A model generated the notes under the pieces. The model saw only the letters and a program-made list of their open reading frames with translations, was not told the DNA's origin and did no database searches. A program made the position numbers and the translations under genes. A DNA stretch of 64,000 nucleotides, from positions 372,001-436,000 of the forward strand of contig CAJTCL010000001.1 of NCBI GenBank assembly GCA_910575005.1. The letters are read 5' to 3'. The DNA comes from Lachnospiraceae bacterium (GTDB taxonomy: Bacteria > Bacillota > Clostridia > Lachnospirales > Lachnospiraceae). Within the stretch, counting starts at the first letter, position 1; each line of letters starts with the position of its first letter. Below are positions 18,723 through 28,350 of the stretch, in pieces.

Positions 18723-19712
18723 ATGGCTGGCTTTTCAAATATTATTGGACACAAACAGATCAAAGAACATTTACAGAACGCAATTTCCATGAATAAGGTA
18801 TCTCATGCCTACATATTTAGTGGCGCAGATCAATCTGGAAAAATGGCATTGGCTAAAAGTTTTGCGATGGCACTACAATGCGAGCAACATGGTACAGAAG
18901 GGTGTATGGAATGCCATTCCTGTAAGCAGGCGCTCTCTGATAATCAGCCGGATATCATCTATTTGCAGCATGAAAAGCCAAATACCATCTCAGTAGATGA
19001 TATCCGAAGGCAAATTAACACTGATATCAGCATAAAACCCTATGCCTCCCCTTATAAAATCTATATCATTGATGAGGCAGAAAAGATGAACCCACAAGCA
19101 CAGAATGCACTTCTAAAAACCATAGAAGAACCGCCAGCCTATGCAGTAATCATGCTTTTGACTACCAATGCGGATGCATTTCTGCCGACTATTCTTTCCC
19201 GATGCATTACCTTGCATTTAAAGGCTGTCTCAAATGATGAAATCCGTGCCTTTCTGATGGAGCGCTACCAGCTCCCAGATTACAAAGCGGCAGTCTGTAC
19301 TGCTTTTGCCCAAGGAAATGTAGGTAAAGCAATTCAGCTTGCCAGCTCTGAGAATTTTAATGAGATAAAAAATTCAGCGCTGCAGCTTTTAAAGCGAATC
19401 AAAGAGATTGAACTGTATGAATTGATGGAGTCCATCAAACAGATCCGTGAATATAAATTAGAAATCAACGACTATTTCGATATTATGCTGATCTGGTATC
19501 GGGATGTCTTATTATACAAAGCGACTTCTGATGTAAACAGCCTGATCTTTAAAGATGAGGTTTACGACATAAAAAAGCAGGCCAGCAAAAGTTCCTATGA
19601 AGGACTTGAAACCATTATCAAGGCCTTGGACAAGGCAAAGCGCCGTCTTAATGCCAATGTGAATTTTGATCTGGTAATGGAATTGCTGCTGCTGACCATA
19701 AAGGAGAACTAG
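18723..19712 (+). CDS. holB: DNA polymerase III delta' subunit
   Basis: Clamp-loader subunit, 329 aa. The N-terminal AAA+ domain has FSGADQSGKMALAK in the Walker A position (the Thr/Ser after GK is replaced by Met, so ATP binding is doubtful, as in many delta' proteins), a zinc-binding group of four cysteines (CEQHGTEGCMECHSC), the DEAEKM box, LLKTIEEPP and the SRC motif in ILSRC. It is encoded with yaaR and ricT, the usual firmicute order. Confidence 0.92.
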   Translation: MAGFSNIIGHKQIKEHLQNAISMNKVSHAYIFSGADQSGKMALAKSFAMALQCEQHGTEGCMECHSCKQALSDNQPDIIYLQHEKPNTISVDDIRRQINTDISIKPYASPYKIYIIDEAEKMNPQAQNALLKTIEEPPAYAVIMLLTTNADAFLPTILSRCITLHLKAVSNDEIRAFLMERYQLPDYKAAVCTAFAQGNVGKAIQLASSENFNEIKNSALQLLKRIKEIELYELMESIKQIREYKLEINDYFDIMLIWYRDVLLYKATSDVNSLIFKDEVYDIKKQASKSSYEGLETIIKALDKAKRRLNANVNFDLVMELLLLTIKEN

Positions 19713-19715
19713 ATT

Positions 19716-20624
19716 ATGATTAAAGTAGTTGGAGTCAGATTCCGCAAAGCAGGAAAAATCTATTACTTTGACCCCATGCAATTTGAAATCACGCTCGGCA
19801 GTCATGTCATTGTTGAGACAGCCAGAGGCATTGAATTTGGCACCGTGATGATTGCCACCAGAGAACTACCAGAAGATAAAGTGATACAACCGCTAAAACC
19901 TGTAATTCGCATTGCTACACCAGAGGATGAACAGACCGAAGCCAAAAATCGTGAGAAAGAACAGGAAGCTTTTCAGATTTGTGTGGAAAAAATTCAGAAA
20001 CACAATATGGAAATGAAACTTGTGGATGCTGAATACACATTTGACAACAACAAGCTGCTGTTTTATTTTACGGCCGACGGCCGCATTGATTTCAGAGAGC
20101 TTGTCAAAGATTTGGCCTCTGTATTTCGTACTCGTATCGAGCTGCGGCAAATCGGCGTCCGTGATGAGACAAAAATATTGGGCGGAATTGGAATTTGCGG
20201 CAGACCATTATGTTGCCATACCTTTTTATCTGAATTTGCACCAGTATCTATTAAAATGGCAAAAGAACAAAATCTTTCTCTAAATCCCTCCAAGATTTCT
20301 GGTGTCTGTGGGAGGTTGATGTGCTGCCTAAAAAATGAAGAAGAAACTTATGAATATTTAAACAGCCATCTGCCCAATGTAGGTGATTATGTAACTACAA
20401 GTGACCGCTTAAAAGGCGAAGTTCACAGTGTCAGTGTCCTGCGTCAGATGGTGAAAGTTATTGTAGAAGTAGACGACGAGAAGGAAATCCGTGAATATAA
20501 GGTAGATCAGCTTCGTTTTAAGCCCAAGCGCAGAAAAGAACATATGAAACTCTCACCAGAAGAAATGAAAGAATTATCTGCTCTTGAAGATAAAGGAAGA
20601 TCAAAAATTGATGATACCCATTAA
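19716..20624 (+). CDS. ricT: RicT/YaaT, PSP1 domain protein
   Basis: A 302-aa protein with the PSP1 C-terminal domain. Conserved cysteines are C161, C166, C167 (GICGRPLCCHTF) and C198, C203, C204 (GVCGRLMCC). In Bacillus, RicT is part of the RicAFT complex, which carries iron-sulphur clusters and stimulates RNase Y processing and development. RicA and RicF are not in this window. The gene starts 3 nt after the holB stop. Confidence 0.9.
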   Translation: MIKVVGVRFRKAGKIYYFDPMQFEITLGSHVIVETARGIEFGTVMIATRELPEDKVIQPLKPVIRIATPEDEQTEAKNREKEQEAFQICVEKIQKHNMEMKLVDAEYTFDNNKLLFYFTADGRIDFRELVKDLASVFRTRIELRQIGVRDETKILGGIGICGRPLCCHTFLSEFAPVSIKMAKEQNLSLNPSKISGVCGRLMCCLKNEEETYEYLNSHLPNVGDYVTTSDRLKGEVHSVSVLRQMVKVIVEVDDEKEIREYKVDQLRFKPKRRKEHMKLSPEEMKELSALEDKGRSKIDDTH

Positions 20625-20639
20625 ATTTGGAGATATGAT

Positions 20640-21377
20640 ATGTCTGTAGAATTATTAGAAAATGAACGGTTGGACGAGCTGCACCGCAATGGATATTATA
20701 TCATCCAGAATCCAAAGAAGTTTTGTTTTGGCATGGATGCCGTCCTGCTTTCTGGTTTTGCCAGGGTTAAAAAGCAGGAGACAGCTCTTGACCTTGGTAC
20801 TGGAACTGGGATTATTCCCATTTTGCTTGAAGCCAAGACCCAGGGAGCACATTTTACAGGACTGGAAATCCAGCCTGAAAGTGCAGACATGGCAAGACGC
20901 AGCGTTGCATATAACCATCTTGAAGATAAAATTAACATTGAAATTGGTGATATCAAGGATGCCTCCAGACAATTTGGGGCATCTTCTTTTCATGTAGTGA
21001 CTGCCAATCCCCCATATATGACAGGACAACATGGTCTAACCAATCCCAATGAAGCCAAGGCTATTGCCCGTCATGAGATCCTCTGCTGTCTGGAAGATGT
21101 AATCAGAGAAAGTGCAAGAATTTTGAAACCACAGGGACATTTTTTTATGGTACACCGCCCTTTTCGACTTGCTGAAATTATGGTTCTCATGCATCAATAT
21201 GGTCTGGAACCAAAAAGAATGCAGCTTGTATATCCCTTTATAGACAAAGAACCTAACATGGTATTACTCGAAGGGCTGCGCGGTGGCAATCCTCGGATTA
21301 CGGTAGAAAAGCCTTTGATTGTCTATCGCGAACCTGGAATATACACAGATGAAATCTATGATATTTATGGGTATTAA
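20640..21377 (+). CDS. tRNA1(Val) adenine-N6 methyltransferase-like protein
   Basis: A 245-aa SAM-dependent methyltransferase of the TrmN6/YfiC group: a QNPKKFCFGMDAVLLSGF start typical of the family, SAM site LDLGTGTGIIPILL (about 50-63) and NPPY catalytic motif in VTANPPYMTG. It lies 15 nt after ricT, in the usual order. The predicted substrate is A37 of tRNA-Val, by family resemblance. Confidence 0.85.
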   Translation: MSVELLENERLDELHRNGYYIIQNPKKFCFGMDAVLLSGFARVKKQETALDLGTGTGIIPILLEAKTQGAHFTGLEIQPESADMARRSVAYNHLEDKINIEIGDIKDASRQFGASSFHVVTANPPYMTGQHGLTNPNEAKAIARHEILCCLEDVIRESARILKPQGHFFMVHRPFRLAEIMVLMHQYGLEPKRMQLVYPFIDKEPNMVLLEGLRGGNPRITVEKPLIVYREPGIYTDEIYDIYGY

Positions 21378-21613
21378 CTTTTTGTTCAATTCTTAATTAA
21401 CAGTTATTACTCTCATATATCTATGTAATTTCTAGTGCCCTGACCATATTTATCCGGTAAAATTCTATAAGAATATTTGTTCTTCTGCAAGACAGATTTT
21501 CAACCGTATAGCAGTGGCTGCAGTTAGAAAGTCCAACATAACAGATGAAAATTTGTTTTTCGGAGTTTCGCCAGATATAAACGTGTCATCACACCAATCA
21601 GAAAGGAAACTTT

Positions 21614-22456
21614 ATGCAAGGAAAATTATATTTATGTGCCACTCCCATCGGAAATCTGGAAGACATTACGCTGCGAGTACTGCGCACACTGAGAGAAGTA
21701 GACTTGATTGCAGCAGAAGACACACGCAATTCCATTAAGCTCTTAAATCATTTTGAAATTAAGACACCAATGACCAGCTATCATGAATATAATAAGATTG
21801 ATAAGGCTTATCAACTGGTAGAAAAAATCCGATCTGGACAGAATATTGCCCTGATTACCGATGCTGGAACCCCAGGCATTTCTGATCCTGGAGAAGATTT
21901 GGTTAGAATCTGCCATCAATCTGGTATTGAGATCACTTCCCTTCCAGGAGCATGCGCCTGTATTACTGCCCTAACTCTGTCTGGACTTGCCAGCAGACGT
22001 TTTGCATTTGAAGCCTTTCTTCCCAGAGATAAAAAAGAACGGTCCGCTATCCTTGATTCCCTTAAATTAGAAACCCGTACCATTATTCTCTATGAAGCAC
22101 CTCATCACCTGCTTAAAACGCTGCAAGAGTTATATAATGTTTTAGAGGACCGCCCGATCACCCTCTGTCGAGAACTGACTAAGAAATATGAAACCGTTTT
22201 TACCTCTACTTTATCGGAAGCTCTCAGTTTTTATCAGCAGCAAGCTCCTAAAGGAGAATTTGTTCTGGTAATACAGGGAAAAAGTATGAAAGAACTTCAA
22301 CAAGAACAACATAAGAATTGGGAGAGCATTCCACTAGAAGAACATATGGCACAATATGAAAATCAGGGAATCGCTCGAAAAGAAGCCATGAAACTAGTTG
22401 CAAAAGATCGAGGAATCAGTAAACGAGAAGTATATGCAAAACTGTTGAGCGAGTGA
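21614..22456 (+). CDS. rsmI: 16S rRNA 2'-O-ribose C1402 methyltransferase
   Basis: A 280-aa tetrapyrrole-methylase-fold enzyme. It has CATPIGNLEDITLR at the N-terminus, AEDTRNSIKLLNHF, the LITDAGTPGISDPG SAM loop, and a C-terminal helical tail ending in KREVYAKLL. RsmI modifies C1402 of 16S rRNA in the decoding centre. It follows the trmN6-like gene after a 236-nt gap, in which I see no gene, and AAAGGAAA precedes the ATG. Confidence 0.93.
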   Translation: MQGKLYLCATPIGNLEDITLRVLRTLREVDLIAAEDTRNSIKLLNHFEIKTPMTSYHEYNKIDKAYQLVEKIRSGQNIALITDAGTPGISDPGEDLVRICHQSGIEITSLPGACACITALTLSGLASRRFAFEAFLPRDKKERSAILDSLKLETRTIILYEAPHHLLKTLQELYNVLEDRPITLCRELTKKYETVFTSTLSEALSFYQQQAPKGEFVLVIQGKSMKELQQEQHKNWESIPLEEHMAQYENQGIARKEAMKLVAKDRGISKREVYAKLLSE

Positions 22457-22576
22457 ATTGTTTTGAATTTATACATTTTCGATTTCTAGGTGCGAAAAAT
22501 CCCTGCCACAAAATTTGGGTACTATCATGATAAATAAATCAAATTGTAAAATCCGCAATTCAAGCGAAATACCATA

Positions 22577-22605
22577 TTGACAATTTCAACGCTATCTGCC
22601 ATAAT
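22577..22605 (+). promoter_or_regulatory. promoter for the small membrane protein / DUF2085 pair
   Basis: TTGACA (22577-22582), 17-bp spacer, CATAAT (22600-22605), about 70 nt before the start codon. Confidence 0.65.
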
Positions 22606-22672
22606 ACAACAAGAGTTTATAAAATATTTATAATCTTTAAATTATTTTCATAAAGTTAGGAGAGTGGAGAGA

Positions 22673-22894
22673 ATGGAAACAAACAACGATAATGGCGGAT
22701 TTTTATGGGGATTGTTAGGATGCTGTATTCCAGTTGTTGGCTTGATCTTATTCTTAGTATGGAAAGATCAGAAACCTAGAACTGCAAAAGCAGCAGGAAT
22801 TGGTGCTCTGGTAAGCGTAATTATTTCGGTTGTATTCTATGTAATTTATTTTGTAATCCTTGGGGCAGCAGGACTGGCACTTGGAGCATTCTAA
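22673..22894 (+). CDS. small two-helix membrane protein
   Basis: A 73-aa protein: METNNDNGGFLWGLLGCC, a first helix (about 9-29), a basic loop WKDQKPRTAKAA, then a second helix (about 42-70). The ATG at 22673 follows AGGAG by 10 nt; an in-frame GTG at 22664 is too close to that site. It is transcribed from the promoter at 22577 and overlaps the DUF2085 gene. The family is common in Firmicutes as an uncharacterised membrane protein; no function is known to me. Confidence 0.7.
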   Translation: METNNDNGGFLWGLLGCCIPVVGLILFLVWKDQKPRTAKAAGIGALVSVIISVVFYVIYFVILGAAGLALGAF

Positions 22895-23294
22895 GTTCGG
22901 AAAATTTCTAAGAATTTTTTTTGGTTGCCATGCCAGACCGGATCGTTCTTTTTATTTTCGAGGAAAACAATTTCCAATCTGTGCACGGTGTACCGGAGAA
23001 CTGGTGGGCATAATTGTAGGGATTCCAATTGCGATATTCTGGGGCTGTCCCCGATTTTGGATTGTTCTGCTAATGATGTTTCCACTTGTTTTTGACGGTT
23101 TTTTACAGAGACTGACTTCCTATGAGAGCGGCAATATCCGCAGACTTCTCACAGGAATCTTGTTTGGAATCGCATTTATCTTTGCATTTATCTACTTCCG
23201 CAGATTTTGTATTTGGATCGCTGGTTTTATTTTAAAACTATTTGGCACAGATCCTGCGAGTGTAAATCAGATGATGCGAGCTTTAGGCGGATAA
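22860..23294 (+). CDS. DUF2085 family membrane protein
   Basis: About 140 aa. It shows the DUF2085 pattern: FFGCHARPDRSFYFRGKQFPICARCTGE, then helices with Asp and Gln (FDGFLQRLTSYESGNIRRLLTG). The conserved Cys and His residues suggest metal binding. There is no ATG near the start. TTG at 22860, or TTG at 22881 with AGGA just upstream, are possible starts, both overlapping the previous gene, so translational coupling is likely. Confidence 0.75.
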   Translation: MGQQDWHLEHSKFGKFLRIFFGCHARPDRSFYFRGKQFPICARCTGELVGIIVGIPIAIFWGCPRFWIVLLMMFPLVFDGFLQRLTSYESGNIRRLLTGILFGIAFIFAFIYFRRFCIWIAGFILKLFGTDPASVNQMMRALGG

Positions 23295-23376
23295 CACCAA
23301 GATGCACTGGCATTTTAGTAATAAAGTGTATTTCTTTTGAATATCTGTAAGTCTTTGTGACACTACATACTAGATC

Positions 23377-23422
23377 AAATAAGAGAAGATTCCTGTTTTC
23401 TAACAGGAATCCTCTCTTATTT
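23377..23422. terminator. bidirectional intrinsic terminator
   Basis: AAATAAGAGA-A-GATTCCTGTT pairs with AACAGGAATC-C-TCTCTTATTT around a 4-6 nt loop, with A and T runs on the two flanks. It can end transcription of the DUF2085 gene (+) and the DUF885 gene (-). Confidence 0.85.
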
Positions 23423-23549
23423 TTATAGATTTTATAAATACTTTTTTGATATACAGATAAAATCCTTTCTTATCGAAAACTTCTTTTTATCATTTTCATA
23501 TAGCACTCTTTTTTATATTTATCTTATCATATAAGTACTTATTTCCTTT

Positions 23550-25295
23550 CTATTCCTGCCAATACTTGGGTAAATATTTTTTCAGCAATTCAAAAGGCGC
23601 TGGACCCATTTTCATCAATGCACTATGAAACTTAAAATTACTATATTGATCACCATATTTTTGGATCGCATATTGTCTGAGATTTAAAAATTCTAGATAA
23701 CCTATGTAATATTTTAGATAGTGTGCTGGCTCCTCGACAATCAATTGATAGATTTCCTTGATCACTTGTTTATCTGTAATCTGATAAGATGCAAAGAAAT
23801 CAATCGTATCCCGCAAAGTCCAACCATCGTTATGGATTCCCATATCTGCTGTGGCATAAAGACTTAACAGTGCAGCTTGATTTTTTTGCAGGTATGCGGC
23901 TACCTTAGGATCTACATCAGCATAGTAAAAAGACTGCATTTCCACATAAGTCGCCCATCCTTCCGCATATCCACTGCTTCCAAACAAGCTGCGGATGGAA
24001 CTAAGACCACTGCTTCGCTCCATCACATTTTGATAGAGATGACCTGGAAATCCTTCATGAGCTAAAGTAGTATAAAGCTTAAGTTTGTTATCTCCCTTAG
24101 ACTGATTGATATAAATACAGTTTTGTGAAATATCATCAATTGGGGGGGTCAGGTAAAATGCAGGCGCTGTATACTCTTCTAATGATGGATGTACTGATTT
24201 AATAGTGAAGTTCACCTCAGGTGGAGTTGGAAAATCTTGCTGCATTTTTTGTTGTAAATCCTTTAAGATTAACTCAGGATCTTCCGTTGGAAGCTGATAA
24301 TTATTACATTTTTTACCCACATCAGGATATTTTAGCGCCAACTGTGACAGTTCCTCTAAATTTTCTTTCCGATTCTGTTCCGTCTGTTTCTGCATCTCCT
24401 CCACAGAGAGTGCTGAACCTGTGACATCCGCTACCAAATAACGATAATACTCTTTCCCATCAGGAAGACCACACAGCCCTCCACTATTCTTTCCAGTTCC
24501 TTTTAACTTAGACAATTCCTCCGCCAACATTTGATAAGCAGGTATAAACTGTTCCAATACAAGCTGACGGTTTTGTACTTTATATGCTTCTGCCTGTTCT
24601 GCTGTTAGAAAGCCAGCCGCTTCCTGGATTCTACTGTCAAAGGTGGATAACAGATAGTTGCTTTCTGGGTTCTCTGTAAAATTCTGACACTGCTTTATGA
24701 TATCATCCACTGCAAAATCAGCCATAAACAAACCTTGCTCTGATTTCTTGCGCTCCACCTCCATAATCTGCTGAAAGAAATCAGGTGTACAAGAGATTAG
24801 ACCCAAATAATCTCTGATATCCTGTTCATCATAAAATGTATATTCTGCGAGAAGTACTGGCAGCTGAGATTGAAATCCTGTACTGGGGCGTAAAATCTCA
24901 CTATAAAGTCCGTATTTTGCTGCTGGCAATTCCTTTTCAATATAATCCATCATAATATCATAGGTCAATTGCTGAGAAACTGTCAGTTCCTTTTTCTGAA
25001 ATTCCTTAAGCTTCTTTTTCCAATTTTCTAAAAGCACTGCTGATTCCCCACTGGATTCGTTGGAGACAGTGCCAAATGTAACTGGATATTCTGAGATCCC
25101 ATAATTTTCAGGATGCGCCAGACAATAATGCATATTGAGAGTACTTGCTGACACCTCTGACCGAAAAAGCTGATCTGTATATTCTGAAAATGCCTGCTGT
25201 GTCTCTTGATTTCCGAAATCCTTAGCACATCCAGCCTCAAAACACAAAAGAATTGACAATAAGATTGGAAACCATTTTAAATATCGTTTTTTCAT
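23550..25295 (-). CDS. DUF885 family lipoprotein, probable metallo-carboxypeptidase/peptidase
   Basis: A 581-aa protein with a lipoprotein signal (MKKRYLKWFPILLSILLC, lipobox EAGC, Cys at about 23), so it is anchored on the outer face of the membrane. It has the DUF885 features AHEGFPGHLYQ, a variant HExxH-like zinc site, and GYAEGWATYVE downstream, which supplies a third ligand in gluzincin-type peptidases. Length is usual for the family. It stands alone between a shared terminator and mgtE. Substrate unknown. Confidence 0.85.
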   Translation of the reverse strand: MKKRYLKWFPILLSILLCFEAGCAKDFGNQETQQAFSEYTDQLFRSEVSASTLNMHYCLAHPENYGISEYPVTFGTVSNESSGESAVLLENWKKKLKEFQKKELTVSQQLTYDIMMDYIEKELPAAKYGLYSEILRPSTGFQSQLPVLLAEYTFYDEQDIRDYLGLISCTPDFFQQIMEVERKKSEQGLFMADFAVDDIIKQCQNFTENPESNYLLSTFDSRIQEAAGFLTAEQAEAYKVQNRQLVLEQFIPAYQMLAEELSKLKGTGKNSGGLCGLPDGKEYYRYLVADVTGSALSVEEMQKQTEQNRKENLEELSQLALKYPDVGKKCNNYQLPTEDPELILKDLQQKMQQDFPTPPEVNFTIKSVHPSLEEYTAPAFYLTPPIDDISQNCIYINQSKGDNKLKLYTTLAHEGFPGHLYQNVMERSSGLSSIRSLFGSSGYAEGWATYVEMQSFYYADVDPKVAAYLQKNQAALLSLYATADMGIHNDGWTLRDTIDFFASYQITDKQVIKEIYQLIVEEPAHYLKYYIGYLEFLNLRQYAIQKYGDQYSNFKFHSALMKMGPAPFELLKKYLPKYWQE

Positions 25296-25469
25296 ACGCA
25301 GACGCTCACTTATATGGTATTTTTCTCTATACTTATGTAAAAATTTCCGTACTTAGACCAGCAGTTTTGGAACTAGCAACAGCTATCTTTCCAAAAATTC
25401 TGCTAAATAGACATAAGGCTATTTTAAAAGGGATAGGAATTTTTTTTTAGATATGATAAAATAATAGAA

Positions 25470-25500
25470 ATGACTGCAGCCTCCAGGAGTCTGCAGTCAT
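25470..25500. promoter_or_regulatory. perfect 10-bp hairpin/dyad in the mgtE leader
   Basis: ATGACTGCAG (25470-25479) and CTGCAGTCAT (25491-25500) are exact inverted repeats, with an inner CTCC-a-GGAG, 45 nt before the mgtE ATG. There is no T tract, so it is not a simple terminator. It could be an operator or an RNA hairpin. I see no M-box magnesium riboswitch in the 250-nt gap. Confidence 0.5.
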
Positions 25501-25545
25501 AACTCATATACTAACTTATTTATAAATCATAAAGGAGGGATTATT

Positions 25546-26937
25546 ATGGGAATTATTGACAATATTAATTTAGAAGAACTGGATTTTGTAGATATGGAAA
25601 TAGAAGAAATCCAAAAACTGGCGGAAGAACTACTTGCAGAACGAAAATATTCCCTGCTAAGGCAAATGCTAAGTAATTTGAATGCTGCCGATATCGCTCT
25701 TTTATTTGATGAAATTGACAAAAAAGAGATTCCTCTTCTCTATCGCCTGCTGCCCAAAGAAGAGGCCGCTGAAACCTTTTCATATCTGAGCCGAGATATG
25801 CAAAAAACCTTAATCAATACTCTGACTGACCGTGAACTGCGCGCTGTTATGGATGATATTTTTCTGGATGATACCGTAGATATGATTGAAGAGATGCCTG
25901 CAAATGTGGTGGCTCGTATTCTGCGCAACACCGATGAACATACTAGAAAAATGATTAACCAGATATTAAATTATCCAAAAGATAGCGCTGGAAGTCTGAT
26001 GACGATTGAGTATGTCAATATCAAAAAAGAAATGACTGTTGGAACAGCAATCAGCCGTATTCGGCATACGGCTGTAAACAAAGAAACTGTATACACATGT
26101 TATGTAACAGAGAACCGTAAACTGATTGGTATGGTATCAGTCAAAGATCTGTTAATGGCAGAAGATTCTATGCAGATTGAAGACATCATGGAGACCAATG
26201 TGATCTATGTAGATACTCATGAGGATAAAGAAGAGGTTGCAAAAGTTTTTAATAAATATGATTTCCTAGCTATTCCTGTTGTTGACCGTGAGGAACGTCT
26301 GGTCGGAATTGTTACCTTTGATGATGCTATGGATGTAATGCAAGAGGAAAATACCGAAGATATCACCAAAATGGCTGCTATGACACCTACAGATGACAGC
26401 TATTTCAATACATCCGTGTTTTCTCATGCCAAGAGCAGAATTGGCTGGCTGTTGTTCTTGATGCTTTCTGCTACCGTCAGCGGTTCAATCATAAACCACT
26501 ATCAGGAATCCTTTCAATTATATCCGCTTCTGGTATCTTTTATTCCTATGCTTACCGGAACTGGGGGAAACTGTGGTTCGCAGAGTTCTACCTTAATGAT
26601 TCGAGGGTTGTCTTTGGATGAGATTAAATTCAAAGATATTTTTCGGGTTATCTTTAAGGAGTTTCGGGTTGCCCTGCTTGTCAGTGTTGTTCTGGCAATC
26701 GTAAATGGACTGCGCATCTATATCCAATATGGAGATTTGCAGATGGCTGCCATCATCGGCCTGTCCTTAATTGTAGTGATCATAATTTCTAAATTTATTG
26801 GTTGTACGCTGCCTTTAATTGCGGAACATATCCATCTAGATCCAGCACTAATGGCCGCTCCCTTAATTTCTACGATTGTCGATATCTGCTCCACACTTTT
26901 GTATTTTAAAATTGCTACAATAGTGTTGCATATATAA
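25546..26937 (+). CDS. mgtE: magnesium transporter MgtE
   Basis: A 463-aa Mg2+ channel. An N-terminal helical domain (about 30-130, SNLNAADIALLFDEI) precedes a pair of CBS domains (about 135-260) that sense cytoplasmic Mg2+. Five membrane helices (about 290-463) follow, with the family motif GTGGNCGSQSSTLMIRGL and the C-terminal DPALMAAPLISTIVDI. The start has AAAGGAGGG upstream. Confidence 0.95.
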   Translation: MGIIDNINLEELDFVDMEIEEIQKLAEELLAERKYSLLRQMLSNLNAADIALLFDEIDKKEIPLLYRLLPKEEAAETFSYLSRDMQKTLINTLTDRELRAVMDDIFLDDTVDMIEEMPANVVARILRNTDEHTRKMINQILNYPKDSAGSLMTIEYVNIKKEMTVGTAISRIRHTAVNKETVYTCYVTENRKLIGMVSVKDLLMAEDSMQIEDIMETNVIYVDTHEDKEEVAKVFNKYDFLAIPVVDREERLVGIVTFDDAMDVMQEENTEDITKMAAMTPTDDSYFNTSVFSHAKSRIGWLLFLMLSATVSGSIINHYQESFQLYPLLVSFIPMLTGTGGNCGSQSSTLMIRGLSLDEIKFKDIFRVIFKEFRVALLVSVVLAIVNGLRIYIQYGDLQMAAIIGLSLIVVIIISKFIGCTLPLIAEHIHLDPALMAAPLISTIVDICSTLLYFKIATIVLHI

Positions 26938-26985
26938 TTTAAAAACAGAACAGCTCTGTTTCATTTAGGGAAAGGGGAAACTACA

Positions 26986-27661
26986 ATGCACAAAATTAAT
27001 AAGGGTATAACATTATTAAACACTTTCGTGATTATTTCATCGTTAATCGTCACCATTTGTGGAGTATGTTCATTTCATAATGAACACTCTTATGAAATTA
27101 TGAATCAATATGGACAATGTATTCGGATTTGGGGAGCCGAAATATATGCACATGATTCTTATTTTAAAGCACCTATTTTTATTGGGAGTGATTTTACCGT
27201 TTTGGTGGTTGTTATCCCATTGTTAATTATCTCGTTTCGGCGGCTAATAATTAACCCTTTATTGACAATTTTACAATGATGAGTTTACTACTTTATTATT
27301 CTGCAAGTTTAGCATTCGGTGTTACATACAATTGTTTACATTTAATATATATATTGCATTATTTGGTGTATGTTTTTATTGTGCAGCTCTTCTATTTGCA
27401 AAGTTGTATACGATCAGCGATAAACAGAACCTAGGACATCAATATCATTTATCTAAAGGATTAAACATTTATTTGATTTTATCTGGAATATGTCTATACG
27501 TTGCATGGCTCCCTGATATAGTAATTTCTCTTATAAATAAAACATCATTATCTCTTATTGAAGTATATACAACAGAAATCACTTATGTGCTTGATATGGG
27601 TATCATAAGTCCACTAATATTTTTAACTTTATATTTGCAATATATTTTGAATATAAATTAA
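26986..27661 (+). pseudogene. frameshifted integral membrane protein
   Basis: Three pieces in three frames read through as one membrane protein. Frame one (26986-27279) gives MHKINKGITLL... NQYGQCIRIWGAEIYAHDS. Frame two begins at the overlapping ATG 27276/27279 and gives MSLLLYYSASLAFGVTYNCL. Frame three resumes after 27332 with IALFGVCFYCAALLFAKLY and runs to 27661. The second break coincides with an (AT)5 run at about 27346; removing two bases would restore HLIYIALFGV. It resembles a clostridial family of uncharacterised proteins with 'YAHDSYFxAPIFxGSDFT' and is probably also shortened at the C-terminus. Sequencing error cannot be excluded. Confidence 0.6.
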
Positions 27662-27702
27662 AAAGATCTGTATAACATTAAATTAGAAATATAATTTGAA
27701 AA

Positions 27703-27732
27703 ACTGCCAGCAGGTAACAACCTACTGGCAGT
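27703..27732 (-). terminator. terminator of the His-rich secreted protein gene
   Basis: ACTGCCAGCAGGT and ACCTACTGGCAGT pair at 12 of 13 positions around AACA. In the minus direction the stem is followed by TTTTTC. Confidence 0.75.
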
Positions 27733-27770
27733 AAATTTACTTTTATAAAATTTTACCACTATTATTGTTT

Positions 27771-28265
27771 TTAATGATGTCTGCCACCGTGATGTCCACC
27801 GCCATGATGTCCATACCCTGAACTATAACTGCTGTAATACTCTGGACAATTAGACATATCCTGATAGCAAGCATCATTATGGTAATGCCCGCCAGAATAA
27901 CCTGTTGTATCTGTGTACTGTACCGTCTCTGGCTGATAGCTTACATCCGGCGTGGGATCTGCCTGATAACTTGTATCATCCACTGTTGGTTCTGGATCAG
28001 GATAAACTGGATAAATACAGTCTGTATTATACACACAGACATTTCCAACTGGACAATTTCTGATTGCCACATCTACTGGAAAACTATCCTCAGCTACATT
28101 GACAACAGTTCTCACGATACCAGTACTGTTATGGTGTACACCACTGTAATTAACTGTGCAATCTTGTGCATGATGACTGCTTGAAGCTGCTGATACTGTC
28201 ACTCCGCCCACCACAAGAATTGACAACATACAAACAATCGCTACAATTTTTTTCTTCATTTTCAA
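27771..28265 (-). CDS. secreted protein with His/Gly-rich tail
   Basis: A 164-aa exported protein. The signal peptide is MKMKKKIVAIVCMLSILVVGGVTVSA-A. The mature part has several cysteines (HHAQDCTVNYSG, RNCPVGNVCVYNTDC), a Pro/Asp/Thr/Tyr-rich middle (PDPEPTVDDTSYQADPTPD) and a C-terminus GYGHHGGGHHGGRHH. The His clusters suggest binding of Zn, Ni or Cu, but this is inference. No family recognised. The gene has a good terminator and lies downstream of marR on the same strand. Confidence 0.75.
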   Translation of the reverse strand: MKMKKKIVAIVCMLSILVVGGVTVSAASSSHHAQDCTVNYSGVHHNSTGIVRTVVNVAEDSFPVDVAIRNCPVGNVCVYNTDCIYPVYPDPEPTVDDTSYQADPTPDVSYQPETVQYTDTTGYSGGHYHNDACYQDMSNCPEYYSSYSSGYGHHGGGHHGGRHH

Positions 28266-28350
28266 CCTCCTTTGTTAGTGTAAACAATATATTCCCATAT
28301 ATGTCTCGGTATTATGCTAGCCTCACTGTAACATATTTAGTGATAATTTC

